Assembly (NCBI GenBank): GCA_018136815.1 | Contig: CM030931.1 | Span: forward strand, 10,613,072-10,677,071 | Direction of reading: 5' to 3' | From: Isochrysis galbana | Lineage: Eukaryota; Haptophyta; Isochrysidales; Isochrysidaceae | DNA length: 64,000 bases | In this document: piece by piece, positions 1-10,732 of the stretch | Numbering within the stretch: position 1 is the stretch's first letter | Layout: every line of letters starts with the position of its first letter | Made by a program: the position numbers and the translations under genes | Notes under the pieces: model-generated | Database searches by the model: none | What the model was told of the DNA's origin: nothing | What the model saw: only the letters and a program-made list of their open reading frames with translations

Positions 1-24
1 AGAATATCGTGCTTGCTTTGTTGT

Positions 25-3000
25 TTACGACGCACTCGTGCGAAAATGCCCAAACGCATCGACCCACCCTCCAAAGTTGGTCCGCTCATCCTCATGTAAA
101 CTACCCGTGCTCTGCACATGAGGAGCTTGAAGAGGAGGCCAAATACCCGCAAGGCCATCACCATCTGCGGCGCAGGCCTGTAGGTTCTCTTCCACGCAAC
201 GAATGAGCTTCAACTCATACAACGGCGGAGCTGACCGACGGGCACTGGGCTCCGACTCTGGAGGCATGTGCTGCAACTGAAAATGTGGTAGGAGACGCAA
301 CAGACCTTCGGGAGCAAAATGCCAGCAAAGGTTCCAAAACAGAGAGGGGAAAAGATTGCGACATCTCCGCCAACCCTCGGCCAGAGCGCGCTGCCCATAC
401 TGTGCGTTTGCATCCTGCGTTATCATGGCGATCTCTTGCAACAGCATTTCTGGGCTGAGGAAAGGACATGAGAGCTCACCGCCTCTAAGATCCCCCGTCT
501 CGCGCGTCCCATCTTTAAATGCCCGAGGACGACTAGTTGTCGCAGCTTCATCGCTCAGATCTAGCGCCATGGCTCCAGTAGCCGGCTCTCTGGCGCTGGC
601 GATGGGGCTGTCACCGAGTCGGATAATAAGCAGAGGTTGCCATGGCGCACTGCAACGGACACATTTGCTTGCGTATCTAAAGTCGGCCTCCTCGCCCGCG
701 AGGTGCCAACCTTCGATGGCTTCGCGGGGCCCCAGCTCCGCGCCGCAGCCGCAACCATTGCCATCGGCTACCACTCTTAGACAGATCGTTTTACCAATCT
801 CGACGCCGGCTGCGGCCAAGCGCTCTTCCAAGCCACTCGGCGATGGCATGTCGTTCGATAACGACGAGTGGCGCATGGGCTGCATGCGAGGTGTTGGGGG
901 CGCCGAAAACCCGTAGCTGCGAGGGGAGTCATAATAAGAGCTACGCGAAATCCCTTGGCCTGAAGAAGAGAGCGTCTGCGACGAGGCATCGCTCGACCTG
1001 CAGCGCGGTGATAGAGCGCCCTCCATAAGGAGAGCATGCTGGAACCACCCCAAAGTAAGTGCGTCGGGCTTGCATCCTGTTTCTTGAAGTTGTTCAAATA
1101 CAACGCGAGCGTGTGCAGCAAGATTGGCACGTATGCATGCCTGCAGGAGCGCATGATGCGCTACCTGCGGGGGCAGCACGCCAAGTTGATGAAAACCACG
1201 CAAGCTGCTGATGGCACCATCTACAGCGTCAGATGGTGACAGTTGCCGCTCGATGGACATCGAGAAGACAATGCAGAAGGCGGCGTGCAATTCTCCAACA
1301 GTGCGACGTGCCCACTCCAAGGGTCTTAAGGGCGGGCGCGACAAACTCGCCGAACGCAAGACGTACGGGGCAAGTGGTCCCTTTCCCAATTGGAACCACT
1401 TTCGGCTCGATGCTGACAATTGGCGCAACTGGCGCTCTCGTGCTGCCTCCGCAGCTGCAGCCGCGATGGCGGCAACGGTCGTTGGCCTCAAGGGCGTCGC
1501 CGGATCTGATTGCCCCCGGCCCTTGTGACAGTGCTTCGACGGCGACATGTCAGGAGCCCGGGCATGGATATCGCCAGGCGCTGATGCAGACGTGATTGGG
1601 GCTTTCGAGGCCGACGTAGCGGGTACACCATCATTCGTTGTAGCCATGATGGCGGCCGCCTCTGCAGCTGCCAACTTCCTCTCGTCCGGGATCGCGATGC
1701 CACGTTGCACCCATGACCGCAACAATGACATAGGCATAGAGCTGGAGCGACGATGCACTGCTCGTTGCGTTGGCGTACCCATCGCGCCGGGTGGAGGCTT
1801 TGCTACCCGTGGGTGAGATTCGCTCGTTGGACTTGTATCGCGCGAGTGTCTCGGAAGAGGGCCTGTGCTATCCCACAAGCGCATCAACCCGCTATCGACC
1901 CGGGTTGGACCAGGCGGACGACTCGGTACCCGGGAGCTCGCTTCTCCGTCGCCATGCGTATAAGACGATGGGCCCTGCGCTTGAGTAGGAAAGCCGCCGA
2001 ACCCCTTCGTTGGAGACAGGGAACGTGTGATCGACATGGCTGAGCGGCCTGAAGTGGGCCGAGCCGCGCTCGTTGTTGACACGACGGTCTGAATAGGTGC
2101 GGCAGCGAAGTTGAATGGCAGTGTTGGGCGTGGAGTCGGTGTGAGATCTGGCTGGAGGCGTGGCCAACGGTCATATGGGCCAAAGACTTTGCCATGGCTC
2201 GCCGACTGTGGAGGTGGCACTTGGTACACTCGGCATCTAGTCAGCGCAACAGGAAGCGCGGGCAGGGCTACCGTCTCGGCGGACAATCCCGTGGCACATT
2301 GGTCGGCGAGATTGTCGAATAGAACGTACTCAGGAGCCCTCGAGGAGAAGGATGTGCGTTGCTCGACAAATCGCGTGAAGGCTTGAGTGTGCCGTAACTC
2401 AGCCAGCCATTCAGCCTCGACCGCGGAACGGGTGGTGAGAAGTGTCGGAATATCGATCAATTGGCTGAGATCCGACACAACTTTGCGCGTGTTTTGAACT
2501 ATCAGACAATCTTGATATCCGCGAAGTAGCAGTGCGAAAAACGACGCAAATGTGTGGCGCACGACGGCACGTTGGGCAGTAGAGATCGCCTTTGCGACTT
2601 TCACCTCTTCCGAATGTTGGTCCAATTGACGGATGGGGAAGGCGGCGTCGGGAGAACTGAGCTCCGCTGGTAGTGAGGCCGAGTCCGATATCTCAGCTGA
2701 GCTCGACCGGTGCACCGTGCCACGCTCGAAACGAACGGTCTCCAACGCGCCGAGGAGGAGGTGTGCATGGGGCAGTGTCGGAAGCATGAAGGACTGAGGT
2801 ACCCGCAAGCTACCGTCGTCGAGATGCGCAATGAAAGCGTCGTGAGGAAGGTGCGGAGGGAGCGCACGCGCAGCTGCCTCGTAAGTGGAGGTGTGCACCC
2901 CGACAATGAAAGGAACCGGGGACTGAAGCACTTCCACGAGCAATGCTGGTAGAAGGGGAATGTAGACGCCTTGCCAAGACAGCGGCCAGATTAACGCGAG

Positions 3001-5058
3001 GAGTGCGTTGGCTGCCCCTGAAAGCTGCGATAGGCGCGAAGAGACGAGAAGTATTTTGTGCTCCAATAGCGTCGCATTGAATAGTGTGAGCACTTGCTGC
3101 GGAGAGAGCGCATTCAGCAGCGGACCAAGTGGTACCGAAGCATCAGGTAGCTCACGCGAGAGCGCAGGTCTCTCGAAGGTCATCTGCTCTCCACCGATGC
3201 CGATCCTCACGGCGATGTTCCCTTGCGGGGGCATGGGTGCCTCCCAAAGCAACGAGGTGATGAGCGCTTCGAGCGGCACGTCGCTTGCAGTGAGTGAATG
3301 GCGGTAGACCATACAGAGCCACTTGCGCAACCCACTGCCAAATGGAGTTGACGAGAGCACACACAAACAGGTAGGCGCGTGGAGCTCGCTCCTGCTGGCG
3401 AGCGCCGCGCCGCGGGCGCCCCTCAGCGCACCGACGGCTCGAAAAGAGGGCGGAAGGTGCCTCGAGCGGCCCGTGTCGTGACGTGCTGAGGCGGCAGGTT
3501 CCCACCAAACATTCCGTCCAGCTCCAAAGGCATCCATCAAGTACTGTTGGGTGAGCTCCGGAGTTGCGTCCGGCACGGGATAGGACTGAGCAGTCTCTTG
3601 CCCAAAATGCCTCTCGCTGCAACTGACATGTGGGCCACAGTCTTCGGCACACATGCCGATAGGGACAATTCGATCTGAAATCTCAGAGATCTCCATCGAA
3701 TCTATTGGTAGCCGCAGTCCGGGTGGTCGCGGAGCAGGGAGAGCACCGCAATCGGCCTCATGGCTCTCAGACTTGCTGGGCTCCCTTGCAACATCCCAGA
3801 GCTGGGCGGGATGAGGTCCGGGCCGCCCTCCGGCTGACGTCTCCCTCGCATAAGTAGCCATGGCTTTCTGACCGGGCGTCGCACTTGCGCTGCTCGCAGT
3901 GGCCGATTCATCTGCGCAATTATGCTCATCACCATTGGACAGCCACTCACTCTGGATGGCAGCATCATCTAGGGATCTGCGTTCCGGCTCATCCATGTGC
4001 GCATCCTCGCACAGAAGCACCTCGCCTAGAAGCGGCTCCCAGACCGTTAAGCACACTCCGTACATGCGACGTCCGGTGGCGTCTGTGAGCGCAAACTCGT
4101 GAGCCGTGGGCCATGCGCCGCCCTCACGGAGGAGGATTCCATGGGGCAGGCAGAAGTGAGGCAACGCATGTGGGAGCTCGTCAACCCGCGCACCACTCAT
4201 CGAGGAACTTACACGGCAGCCTGCCCCTTCACCGGCACTAGATTGGCTCGCGCGGGCTCCTTCAACGTCCACAGTCGCATCAAGACCATCGTCCCTAGAT
4301 GACGCGTCCACCGTAGAGCCGGCTGTCGTGCATCGTCGGCCTTGCCGCGTCGCGCCGATCGGGCGATGAGCCGCAGCCATATGGTCGAGCAGCGCCGGCC
4401 GCAGCGGCGTGTTGAGCAGGCCCAGAGGCTGCGCTCGACGCACTGCCAAATAGACAGCTGGCCCTGCCGCACCATCTGTGAGCGAACACGGCACCAGCTC
4501 GAACTCGGGAGGCAGACAGACCTCATCCGCATGCCTGTCGGCGTACACTACGACGAGGTCGGTGCAGGGAACCGCCGTCTCAGCTGAGAGCAAGCGGCTC
4601 ATGCAAATAACAGCCTCGCGTCCACGCGTGCCTCCGGAGAAGCTCGCGTGCTCCCCGCTACCGCTCGCCCTGCAGACCGGCTCGAATCCCTCATCCGGCA
4701 GCTTTCCCCGCTCGGCGTATATCACCTTGAAGCCGGTGACTGGCGAGAGGGCAGTTCCCGCGCGAGCATGGCAGGCGTGGATGGGCTGGTGCTTGACGGC
4801 AAGCTGCAGCTGCATCGCTGGCGCCCCGCCGATCGTTGCCACAGAGCCGGAAGGAGGAGCAGAGCGTGTCGGGTTCCCCGCGGCTCTCACGGGACGGAAT
4901 CCCGCCGGTGTGGGCTCTCCCCTGGCGACGGCCACCACGTGCGTGATGACGTGCTGAGGAGGTGGCGGCTCGGCGCTGTTTCGTATCAGCTGCCCGCTTG
5001 CTAGACCGCACACCACGAAGTGAGCCGCGAGGCACTCGTCCGCCGCGCGGCCGGCCAT
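25..5058 (-). CDS. DENND4/Crag-like Rab guanine-nucleotide exchange factor (MABP + tripartite DENN)
   Basis: An intronless frame encodes about 1,677 aa. I start it at the ATG at 5058; the frame is open two codons further to a GTG. Domain order matches animal DENND4/Crag: an MABP beta-prism domain (about residues 40-210, with the repeated GFKVIYAERG and DLVVVYADRH strands), uDENN (about 300-345, HFCLPHG), cDENN (about 565-735, with LFNATLLEHKILLVSS and WPLSWQGVYIPLLP) and dDENN (about 830-900). A disordered Ser/Pro-rich linker follows, then a PPR-like helical hairpin (HHALLQACIRANLAAHARVV). The C-terminal zinc-binding region has a CGCG and a CVRC pair around a GW motif, followed by the family's PFLSP and FWNLCW segments. 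DENND4 proteins activate Rab10-type GTPases in exocytic traffic, and the same role is inferred here. Divergent from the PH/PDZ gene. The family assignment is firm; the Rab substrate is not known. Confidence 0.9.
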   Translation of the reverse strand: MAGRAADECLAAHFVVCGLASGQLIRNSAEPPPPQHVITHVVAVARGEPTPAGFRPVRAAGNPTRSAPPSGSVATIGGAPAMQLQLAVKHQPIHACHARAGTALSPVTGFKVIYAERGKLPDEGFEPVCRASGSGEHASFSGGTRGREAVICMSRLLSAETAVPCTDLVVVYADRHADEVCLPPEFELVPCSLTDGAAGPAVYLAVRRAQPLGLLNTPLRPALLDHMAAAHRPIGATRQGRRCTTAGSTVDASSRDDGLDATVDVEGARASQSSAGEGAGCRVSSSMSGARVDELPHALPHFCLPHGILLREGGAWPTAHEFALTDATGRRMYGVCLTVWEPLLGEVLLCEDAHMDEPERRSLDDAAIQSEWLSNGDEHNCADESATASSASATPGQKAMATYARETSAGGRPGPHPAQLWDVAREPSKSESHEADCGALPAPRPPGLRLPIDSMEISEISDRIVPIGMCAEDCGPHVSCSERHFGQETAQSYPVPDATPELTQQYLMDAFGAGRNVWWEPAASARHDTGRSRHLPPSFRAVGALRGARGAALASRSELHAPTCLCVLSSTPFGSGLRKWLCMVYRHSLTASDVPLEALITSLLWEAPMPPQGNIAVRIGIGGEQMTFERPALSRELPDASVPLGPLLNALSPQQVLTLFNATLLEHKILLVSSRLSQLSGAANALLALIWPLSWQGVYIPLLPALLVEVLQSPVPFIVGVHTSTYEAAARALPPHLPHDAFIAHLDDGSLRVPQSFMLPTLPHAHLLLGALETVRFERGTVHRSSSAEISDSASLPAELSSPDAAFPIRQLDQHSEEVKVAKAISTAQRAVVRHTFASFFALLLRGYQDCLIVQNTRKVVSDLSQLIDIPTLLTTRSAVEAEWLAELRHTQAFTRFVEQRTSFSSRAPEYVLFDNLADQCATGLSAETVALPALPVALTRCRVYQVPPPQSASHGKVFGPYDRWPRLQPDLTPTPRPTLPFNFAAAPIQTVVSTTSAARPTSGRSAMSITRSLSPTKGFGGFPTQAQGPSSYTHGDGEASSRVPSRPPGPTRVDSGLMRLWDSTGPLPRHSRDTSPTSESHPRVAKPPPGAMGTPTQRAVHRRSSSMPMSLLRSWVQRGIAIPDERKLAAAEAAAIMATTNDGVPATSASKAPITSASAPGDIHARAPDMSPSKHCHKGRGQSDPATPLRPTTVAAIAAAAAEAARERQLRQLSASSRKWFQLGKGPLAPYVLRSASLSRPPLRPLEWARRTVGELHAAFCIVFSMSIERQLSPSDAVDGAISSLRGFHQLGVLPPQVAHHALLQACIRANLAAHARVVFEQLQETGCKPDALTLGWFQHALLMEGALSPRCRSSDASSQTLSSSGQGISRSSYYDSPRSYGFSAPPTPRMQPMRHSSLSNDMPSPSGLEERLAAAGVEIGKTICLRVVADGNGCGCGAELGPREAIEGWHLAGEEADFRYASKCVRCSAPWQPLLIIRLGDSPIASAREPATGAMALDLSDEAATTSRPRAFKDGTRETGDLRGGELSCPFLSPEMLLQEIAMITQDANAQYGQRALAEGWRRCRNLFPSLFWNLCWHFAPEGLLRLLPHFQLQHMPPESEPSARRSAPPLYELKLIRCVEENLQACAADGDGLAGIWPPLQAPHVQSTGSLHEDERTNFGGWVDAFGHFRTSAS

Positions 5059-5630
5059 CGCCACCGTCCCCCTTCCCCCCCCCCTCCCCTCCCTCTCTCA
5101 GTCTCTCTGTTGCTCTCTTCCCTCCTATTTATAGACTGGTGTGGAGTGGGAGAGTCTTCAAGAGGTTCCTCATATCCTCTCTCCCTCTCCCCCCGCCCCT
5201 CTCATAGTTCCATTTATAGATTAGTAGGAGTATGCAGTTGGCAGTCTTCAAAGCGGTTCTTTATCTCAACATCCCCGAAAGACGTTTGAGATACTTTACT
5301 CGAGTACTCGTTCAAACGGGCAAAGCGGAGCCATTTTACAAAAGAAAAGGTACTTTGGGGACGAGAGAGAAACGGCGGCTGAGAGGGCTAGCACGCACAG
5401 ATAAGTGAGAGAGGGAGGAGAGGAAGAAGGGGAGGGGGGAGGGGAGGGGGGGGAAGAGAGAGGGGGAGAGAGAGCGGGATGAAGAGAGAGAAGAGAGAGG
5501 GAAGAGAGAGGAGAGAGAAGGGGGGGGGGAGAGAGAGAGAGAGGGAGGGAGGGAGAGATAGAGAGATCGGCTGGGAGAGAGAGCAGGCGACACGTGAGAG
5601 CGAGAGGGGGGAGGAGGGGGGGGGGGGGGG

Positions 5631-5670
<40 letters not shown>

Positions 5671-6240
5671 CAGGGACGCCACCCAGCGCAAGATCTCTTG
5701 TGCTGGCTCGATCACAGAAAGAATCGATCGGAAGCAGCAACGGACCGCTTCCCACGGAGGAAGAGAGCTCTCTAGAAAGAGAGATGATAGAGAGAAAGGG
5801 GGAGGGGGGGGGGGGGGGAGTTGAGGTGTCCCTTGATGAATCGGTGAGAGAGAGATCTCACGAGTAAAGTCATAGTGCGACGAGGCCAGCAGCATCGAGA
5901 ACACCGCACCGAGAGAGGGGGGGGGGACGGACACCATACATAATATTTGGGAATCCATGAATCCATTAAAATGCCCCTTGCGAAGGAGGATTGAAGACGG
6001 CGCAGCACAGGAACTCTCTCTCGTCGTGTGGGAACGTTACTATAATAACCACGTCCCCTACTGCTGTTTCCTTCCTCCTCCTCGCTCTCCGCACAGTTGG
6101 GACATCTGCGAGCGCCTCGGTCTTCTTCTCTCCTTCCCTCTCTCCCCCCCCCTCCCTTCCCCTTCTCTCCCCCTCCCCCCTCTCTCCCGCTTCGCTCCCC
6201 CCCCCTGCTCTCCAAGTCCCCACTCGCGCTCGTACACGGG
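5059..6240. repeat. Head-to-head intergenic region with polypyrimidine and polypurine tracts
   Basis: This region separates the divergent DENND4-like and PH/PDZ genes. It is dominated by low-complexity DNA: CT-rich about 5066-5200, GA-rich about 5400-5670 including a near-perfect (GA)n run at about 5635-5665 after a run of about 18 G, then CT-rich from about 6120. Long open frames across it are artefacts of the simple repeat. Transcription start sites for both genes probably lie here, but I see no recognisable TATA or initiator element. Confidence 0.7.
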
Positions 6241-8104
6241 ATGGTGAGAGCCCACGCGGCCCAAGGCCACCCTGCTCTGCCTCGACCCAGCAGAACACCA
6301 GACCCCTCCCAAACGTTCTCTCCCCTCTCTCCCCTCCCCCTCTCCCCCCCCCTCCCGCTCCAACCTTCAGCCCTCACCTCCCTTACCCCCTTCCCTCCCC
6401 ACCTACGGGCAGACGCAGGGCACTCCTGCTCCACCGTACGTGCTGGAGCGCCTCAAGGCCGGTGCCTACTTCTACAAGCATGAGCGCAGCAAGCGGACAC
6501 GTAAGTGGGTGGTCCTCTCCAACGACCTCCACTCGCTCCGCTGGCGATCGGTTGGCCCCACCGAGAACGTGCGGCCTGGCGACGGTGCTGCGCTCTCGAG
6601 CACCGCCACGCCGCGCTCGATTGCGCGCAGCCTCTCCTTCTCCAAGTTCCAGTCAGTGGCATTCGCCGATGTCTCGCACCTTCTGTATGGGGCATTCACG
6701 GAGGTCTTCTCGAAGAAAAGCGAGGAGTCGCGTCAGGACGAGCGGCAGGCCTGCTTCTCGCTGATCATGAGAGACAATAAGACCATCGACTTTGCGGCCG
6801 AGGATGTCTCGACCATCCTCCCATGGCTCTATGGCATGCAGCAGCTAATCTCGTGGCTCTCTACCGCGCCCCAAACGCTTGAAAAATGGACGATGCCCAA
6901 GCTCCGCCTCCAAAAGCTGCGGCTCAAGGTGGCTGGCGAAAGCGAGAGGAGCGGGCGGGGACCATACAACATTGTGCTTGACGCCGTTGATAGGGTCATC
7001 GACGATAGAGAGCAAAACAATGACAAGCTTGCTCGGATGCACTCGGTGTGGCAAAAACGCAATGCTCACTTTACGTTCCAGACTGCTGTTGGGGAGATGC
7101 TTCGGATCAACAACCTGATCGAGGTGCTGAGCGCTCGAGAGCATCAGCTCAAAGACTCCGCAGATGAGCAGGCCATCGCGATTGAGAGAGCCTTGCAGCT
7201 GTGCTCAACGGACCAAGCGCCGCCGCGAACACTCAGCAATGACGGAATGGGCAGCCAGAAGCGGGTCCACCAATACATGCTCGAGCTGTGCGAATTTTCG
7301 GCGAGGCAAGAGCTCAGACTGCAGGCCATGAGCAGTGAGGTGCGCTAGCTGATATTAGTTTGCACTCAAGGATCGTCCGAGAAGCCGAAGTCGACCTCAA
7401 CGCTGAGTTCTTCCCTTCACCGCTATTCTGTACCGGCTCAGGTTCAAGAGAATCAAAGGCTTCTGGCGGATGCGGAGCAAATCAGCATCCAGAAGCGACG
7501 GCTGCAAGCTATCAACGCTCGGCTTCGCTCCTCATTGAGCCGAACACAGGAGGCTGCTCTCACCGACGAAGAAAAAGCATACATTGCCAAGGTTGAGTGC
7601 GACCTAGGTATTGTTCCATGCAGCAGTAAGAAAGCTGCAAGCATGCGCGAGGCGCAATTGCACAAGGACTCGGCCAACACCCGTCTCGGCATCATGTTCT
7701 ATCAGACCCTGCCTTCACAACTCGACGAGGCATCCGGAGATGACAGTATCACGCCGACGTCAGATGCCCGAGTCGTGATCCCAATCATCAAGGCCATAGA
7801 TCCGGCCGGCATCGCTGGTAGGTGTCCTGACCTTCTCGAAGGGGACGAGGTACTCCTAATCAATGGCCAACCTGCGATATCCAACGTTGTCGCGGTCAAG
7901 TTGCTTCGCGAGGCTGTGGGCCCTGTTGTACTCACCGTCCGGCCTACTTCGAAGTCACAGCTGCCGTCTCAGGCCTCCTCTCCACGAAGCGTTAGCGCCG
8001 TGCCACACTCGCAACCCGGCTCTAGACCAACGACAGGCTTGAAGCCCTTGAATGCGAAGCCTGGCTCACACTTCTCATCCGGTGTGACCCCGCAGCACAT
8101 GTAA
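6241..8104 (+). CDS. PH domain - coiled coil - PDZ domain protein
   Basis: I join exons 6241-6243, 6413-7339 and 7442-8104, giving about 530 aa. Exon 2 opens with a PH-type fold (LKAGAYFYKH, KWVVLSNDLHSLRW, ending in the LPWLYGMQQLISWL helix) and continues into a long helical, coiled-coil region. Exon 3 carries more coiled coil and a PDZ domain at about residues 390-477 (TRLGIMFY, LLEGDEVLLINGQP, VVLTVRP). The last intron (102 nt) has donor GTGCGC, a long pyrimidine stretch and acceptor CTCAG; removing it bypasses the in-frame TAG at 7346 and keeps the coiled coil continuous. The first intron (169 nt, GTGAGA to GGGCAG) would leave an exon of just the start codon. That exon is the weak point, and the true start may lie further upstream. 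An AATAAA at 8389 could serve as polyadenylation signal. Probably a membrane or cytoskeletal scaffold. Confidence 0.72.
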
Positions 8105-8388
8105 ACCTATGTAAACCCTTTGGTAAACGATAATTCTAATATGGCGCCATGAGAGCCAAGAGATTCATCTTCGCGCTCAGGTGCCGGGCTCTTTCCATGT
8201 GGCACCCTCTATTACCATTACTACACCCAGGCGCCAGTCCGAATCGGATGTTTCATGCTTGGTCGCGGCGACCCCGATTTGTAAGCACGCTGTGCACAAA
8301 TCGATCAAAGGTGCGGTCATGGAAATGTTGGCACCCTAGGGTGGAGGGCGGTGGTACATTTACCTGTGCATTAATGTGCGTATGCGAC

Positions 8389-8394
8389 AATAAA
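8389..8394 (+). promoter_or_regulatory. Candidate polyadenylation signal AATAAA
   Basis: A canonical AATAAA lies 285 nt downstream of the PH/PDZ stop codon and is followed by an A-rich stretch (about 8399-8420). It is the only such hexamer I found close to this gene's 3' end. Algal genes often do not use AATAAA, so this is a candidate only. Confidence 0.35.
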
Positions 8395-8419
8395 CTTTAA
8401 AAGCTAAAAAAAATCTTAA

Positions 8420-9612
8420 TAATCTCGCCGCGCGTGCGACCCTGCTCAGCATCTACGTAGCCTCGCCCGCTTCTCTTATCCCCCCTCTACCTGCCTTGCG
8501 GCGCGTCCCTTCGTGCACTACCTAGGGTCTGGGTGTGTGGGGCTTCTGACTTCCGATGGCAGGCGGCGTGGACCGATGGCCCCGGCGGCATGAGGCATGA
8601 TTCCCTCCTTCCTCCTGCGCCGTCGGGCTATCGGTTGGTCGGTTGGTTGTGTGGTTACCGCTCGGAAGCCGCGTCATAGATCGTGGGCTGGTGCATATCT
8701 GGGGGTAGAGGGTGGGTGGTTCGGTAGTGAGGAGCGGTTATATTGTGTTATTGTGTTGCCAAGCGATTCGCGATTCGTCCCGTTATGTTGAGTGCCTGTG
8801 CTATCAAAGTCAGGTTCGAGCTCATCACGAGGGCACCCTTGTCGTTGGTGTCAAAAGCCGGGACGCCTAAAAGCACCTTTTGTCACCTTTACCTTCAACA
8901 TCGCAGTGGAGTGGCCGAGCGGCTGCCACTGCCACAACGCATCACACGCTGCGGTACCCGTTGCTTATTCAGCGCACAGAATCCCTCAGGAAACAGAAGC
9001 CATTGGACTGCCAATGCAGGTCTGCTTGCGCGTGCCAATAGCCAATAGGTACGGCGGGCGAGGGGGTGGGGTCAGGGCGGTCACACCGGAGGGCTCATGA
9101 CGGATCGAGAGCATGACCACTGGCTCGGCGATGTGCGAGGTGCGAGGTGCGAGGAGCGGAAGGGGATCGATAGGCGGTAGGCGCGGTGGGAGCGGCGGAG
9201 AGTGATGGAATGGCGGGCTTGGACGTATGCAAACTATACAAACTAAAGACTAAAGACTAAAGCTAAAGCCCGCTAGCCGCTAGGCACTAACACTAACACT
9301 AACACTAGACACTAGGCACTAGCAGGCACAACACACAACACAATTGAACAACCGAAAGTGAAACCCCTTCATGAGAATAATAACGTAAACGTTTTGTTCA
9401 TTGTATGAAACAGACCAGAAACCAGAAACACATTCAACTACTAAAAAGTTTACTCAACTATACTTTTCTGCCACCCCTACTTATATCGCGACTCGTACCA
9501 TATACCATATACTGTACGACTACTATTAGTACTATTTTTGGATGGCAGAGGGAGGAGAGAGGCGGCGACGAGATCGAGGACAAGAGGATAGAGAGAGGAG
9601 GAGTTGACGTCG
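8420..9612. other. Intergenic stretch with short degenerate tandem repeats
   Basis: I see no supported gene here. Between about 9229 and 9335 there are short degenerate tandem repeats (ACTAAAG and CACTAA/CACTAG units). The remainder is GC-rich with an isolated hairpin near 8905-8942. Confidence 0.5.
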
Positions 9613-10077
9613 ATGCGAGCTCTTCTGCTGCTGGCGGTGCTCTCCAGATGTATGCGTGCAGACGCGGCGTACCTGACGGTGGCCAGCCCAATCCTTCGCA
9701 TCCGTGGCGGGCTTGATGCCACATGGACGCCGAATGGCGAAGGACCGGCTCCATTCTCCACAAAGGCGCGCCAGCAGATGGGGATGGACCCCAGTGCAAT
9801 GGCTGGAGCTCCAGCTACAGGAGCAGGGGGTGGCTTGCAGATGGGTATAATCATGCTGGTGGTGATGTACCTGGCCAATAATTGGAAGGTCGCCCTCGCG
9901 TTCCAGTCATTTTTCAAGCAGCTGCTCACCCCAGTGTTGAAGTCCATGTCCGCTCGCAAAGAAGCTGGTGAGATGAAAGCGGCTGCTGCAGCCAAGCGGG
10001 CTGAGGCGGCTGCGCGTAAAGCTCGTCGTCAGGCGGCGGCAGCTAAGGCTAAATCGAAGGACGATGAGCTTGATTAG
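9613..10077 (+). CDS. Small secretory-pathway or plastid-targeted membrane protein, unknown family
   Basis: Single-exon frame of 154 aa from the ATG at 9613; the frame is open three codons upstream only through a TTG. It begins with a clear signal peptide (RALLLLAVLS core, likely cleavage near ADA-A at residue 18) and then has an IRGG motif at about 30. A hydrophobic segment (MGIIMLVVMYLANNWKVALAF region, about residues 79-99) follows. The C-terminal third is a highly charged Ala/Lys/Arg helix ending in KDDELD. That tail resembles an ER-retrieval KDEL but has an extra residue, so I do not call it one. In several secondary-plastid algae an RGG-type motif follows the signal peptide of imported or secreted proteins, which is compatible here but not diagnostic. 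I do not recognise the family. An isolated gene with no conserved neighbours. Confidence 0.65.
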   Translation: MRALLLLAVLSRCMRADAAYLTVASPILRIRGGLDATWTPNGEGPAPFSTKARQQMGMDPSAMAGAPATGAGGGLQMGIIMLVVMYLANNWKVALAFQSFFKQLLTPVLKSMSARKEAGEMKAAAAAKRAEAAARKARRQAAAAKAKSKDDELD

Positions 10078-10337
10078 CGGCTTGCCCTCAGGCAGTGGAG
10101 ATCCAAATGTGTTGTGAGGCACAAAGTGAATTGTGTGGACTTTTCATCTCTTGCTCTTGCACAGTAATAGCATGCCTACTGCCGTTTAGCCACAGCCGCA
10201 GGCAATGTTTTGTCGGCAAAGCCGACTCGCATCATCGGTGCTGGCTCGAGAATCTAGTGCGGTGGCAAGGCTGGTAAAATGTCTAGGATTGACCCGCACT
10301 ATCTGTGCCAGCTCGAATCAAGCGCAGTGGCGTGCAA

Positions 10338-10402
10338 GTGCTAGGGCGGACAAACAGTGATTTATAACATGTGGGGGGGGCTGCATTTTTTGACCGTGCT
10401 CG
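10338..10402 (-). repeat. Dispersed repeat family G, copy 1
   Basis: In reverse orientation this segment shares the core CACGGTCAAAAAATGCAGCC, followed about 40 bases later by TGTTTG-CCGCCCTA, with copies at about 18110-18175 and 58125-58190. It is too short to classify and is probably the terminus of a transposable element. Confidence 0.55.
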
Positions 10403-10732
10403 CAAGCCCAAAAAGGCCTCCTGGGGGGCTCACCTGCTGCCACGAGAAATTCCCGAGGAAAATGCTGGCTTCCCCCCCCCCTCCCCCTCCCTCGCCCCCC
10501 ACCTCTGCGCCTCTGCGCACGCGTTGTGGCTCCAACAATAGAGAACTGGCAGTCGCGCCCCTAGTTGGGCTATCAGCCCGTAAGCTTACGGTGGTTTTGA
10601 GCTTACACTTACATCAGTACTTACATTAGTACTGATATCAGCTTACGCCCCTATCATAACTTCTAATATCGCTATTGCTATTATATAGTACTTAGTACTT
10701 ACTCATCGGGCTCGTCGATGACCATCTCTAGT

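Noticed and set aside
7335-7370. A 36-nt mini-intron bypassing the TAG at 7346
   Set aside because: It preserves the frame, but the 102-nt intron 7340-7441 has a better pyrimidine tract and acceptor and keeps the coiled coil continuous.
8905-9020. Possible tRNA gene (TGGCCGAGCGGC A-box-like hairpin)
   Set aside because: The sequence resembles a tRNA D-arm and a nearby TTGGACTGCCAA resembles an anticodon stem, but there is no B box and the acceptor stem pairs with the wrong partner, giving a simple hairpin.
10060-10077. KDEL-type ER-retrieval signal at the end of the 9.6-kb protein
   Set aside because: The C-terminus is KDDELD; the final Asp would block the usual retrieval receptor recognition.
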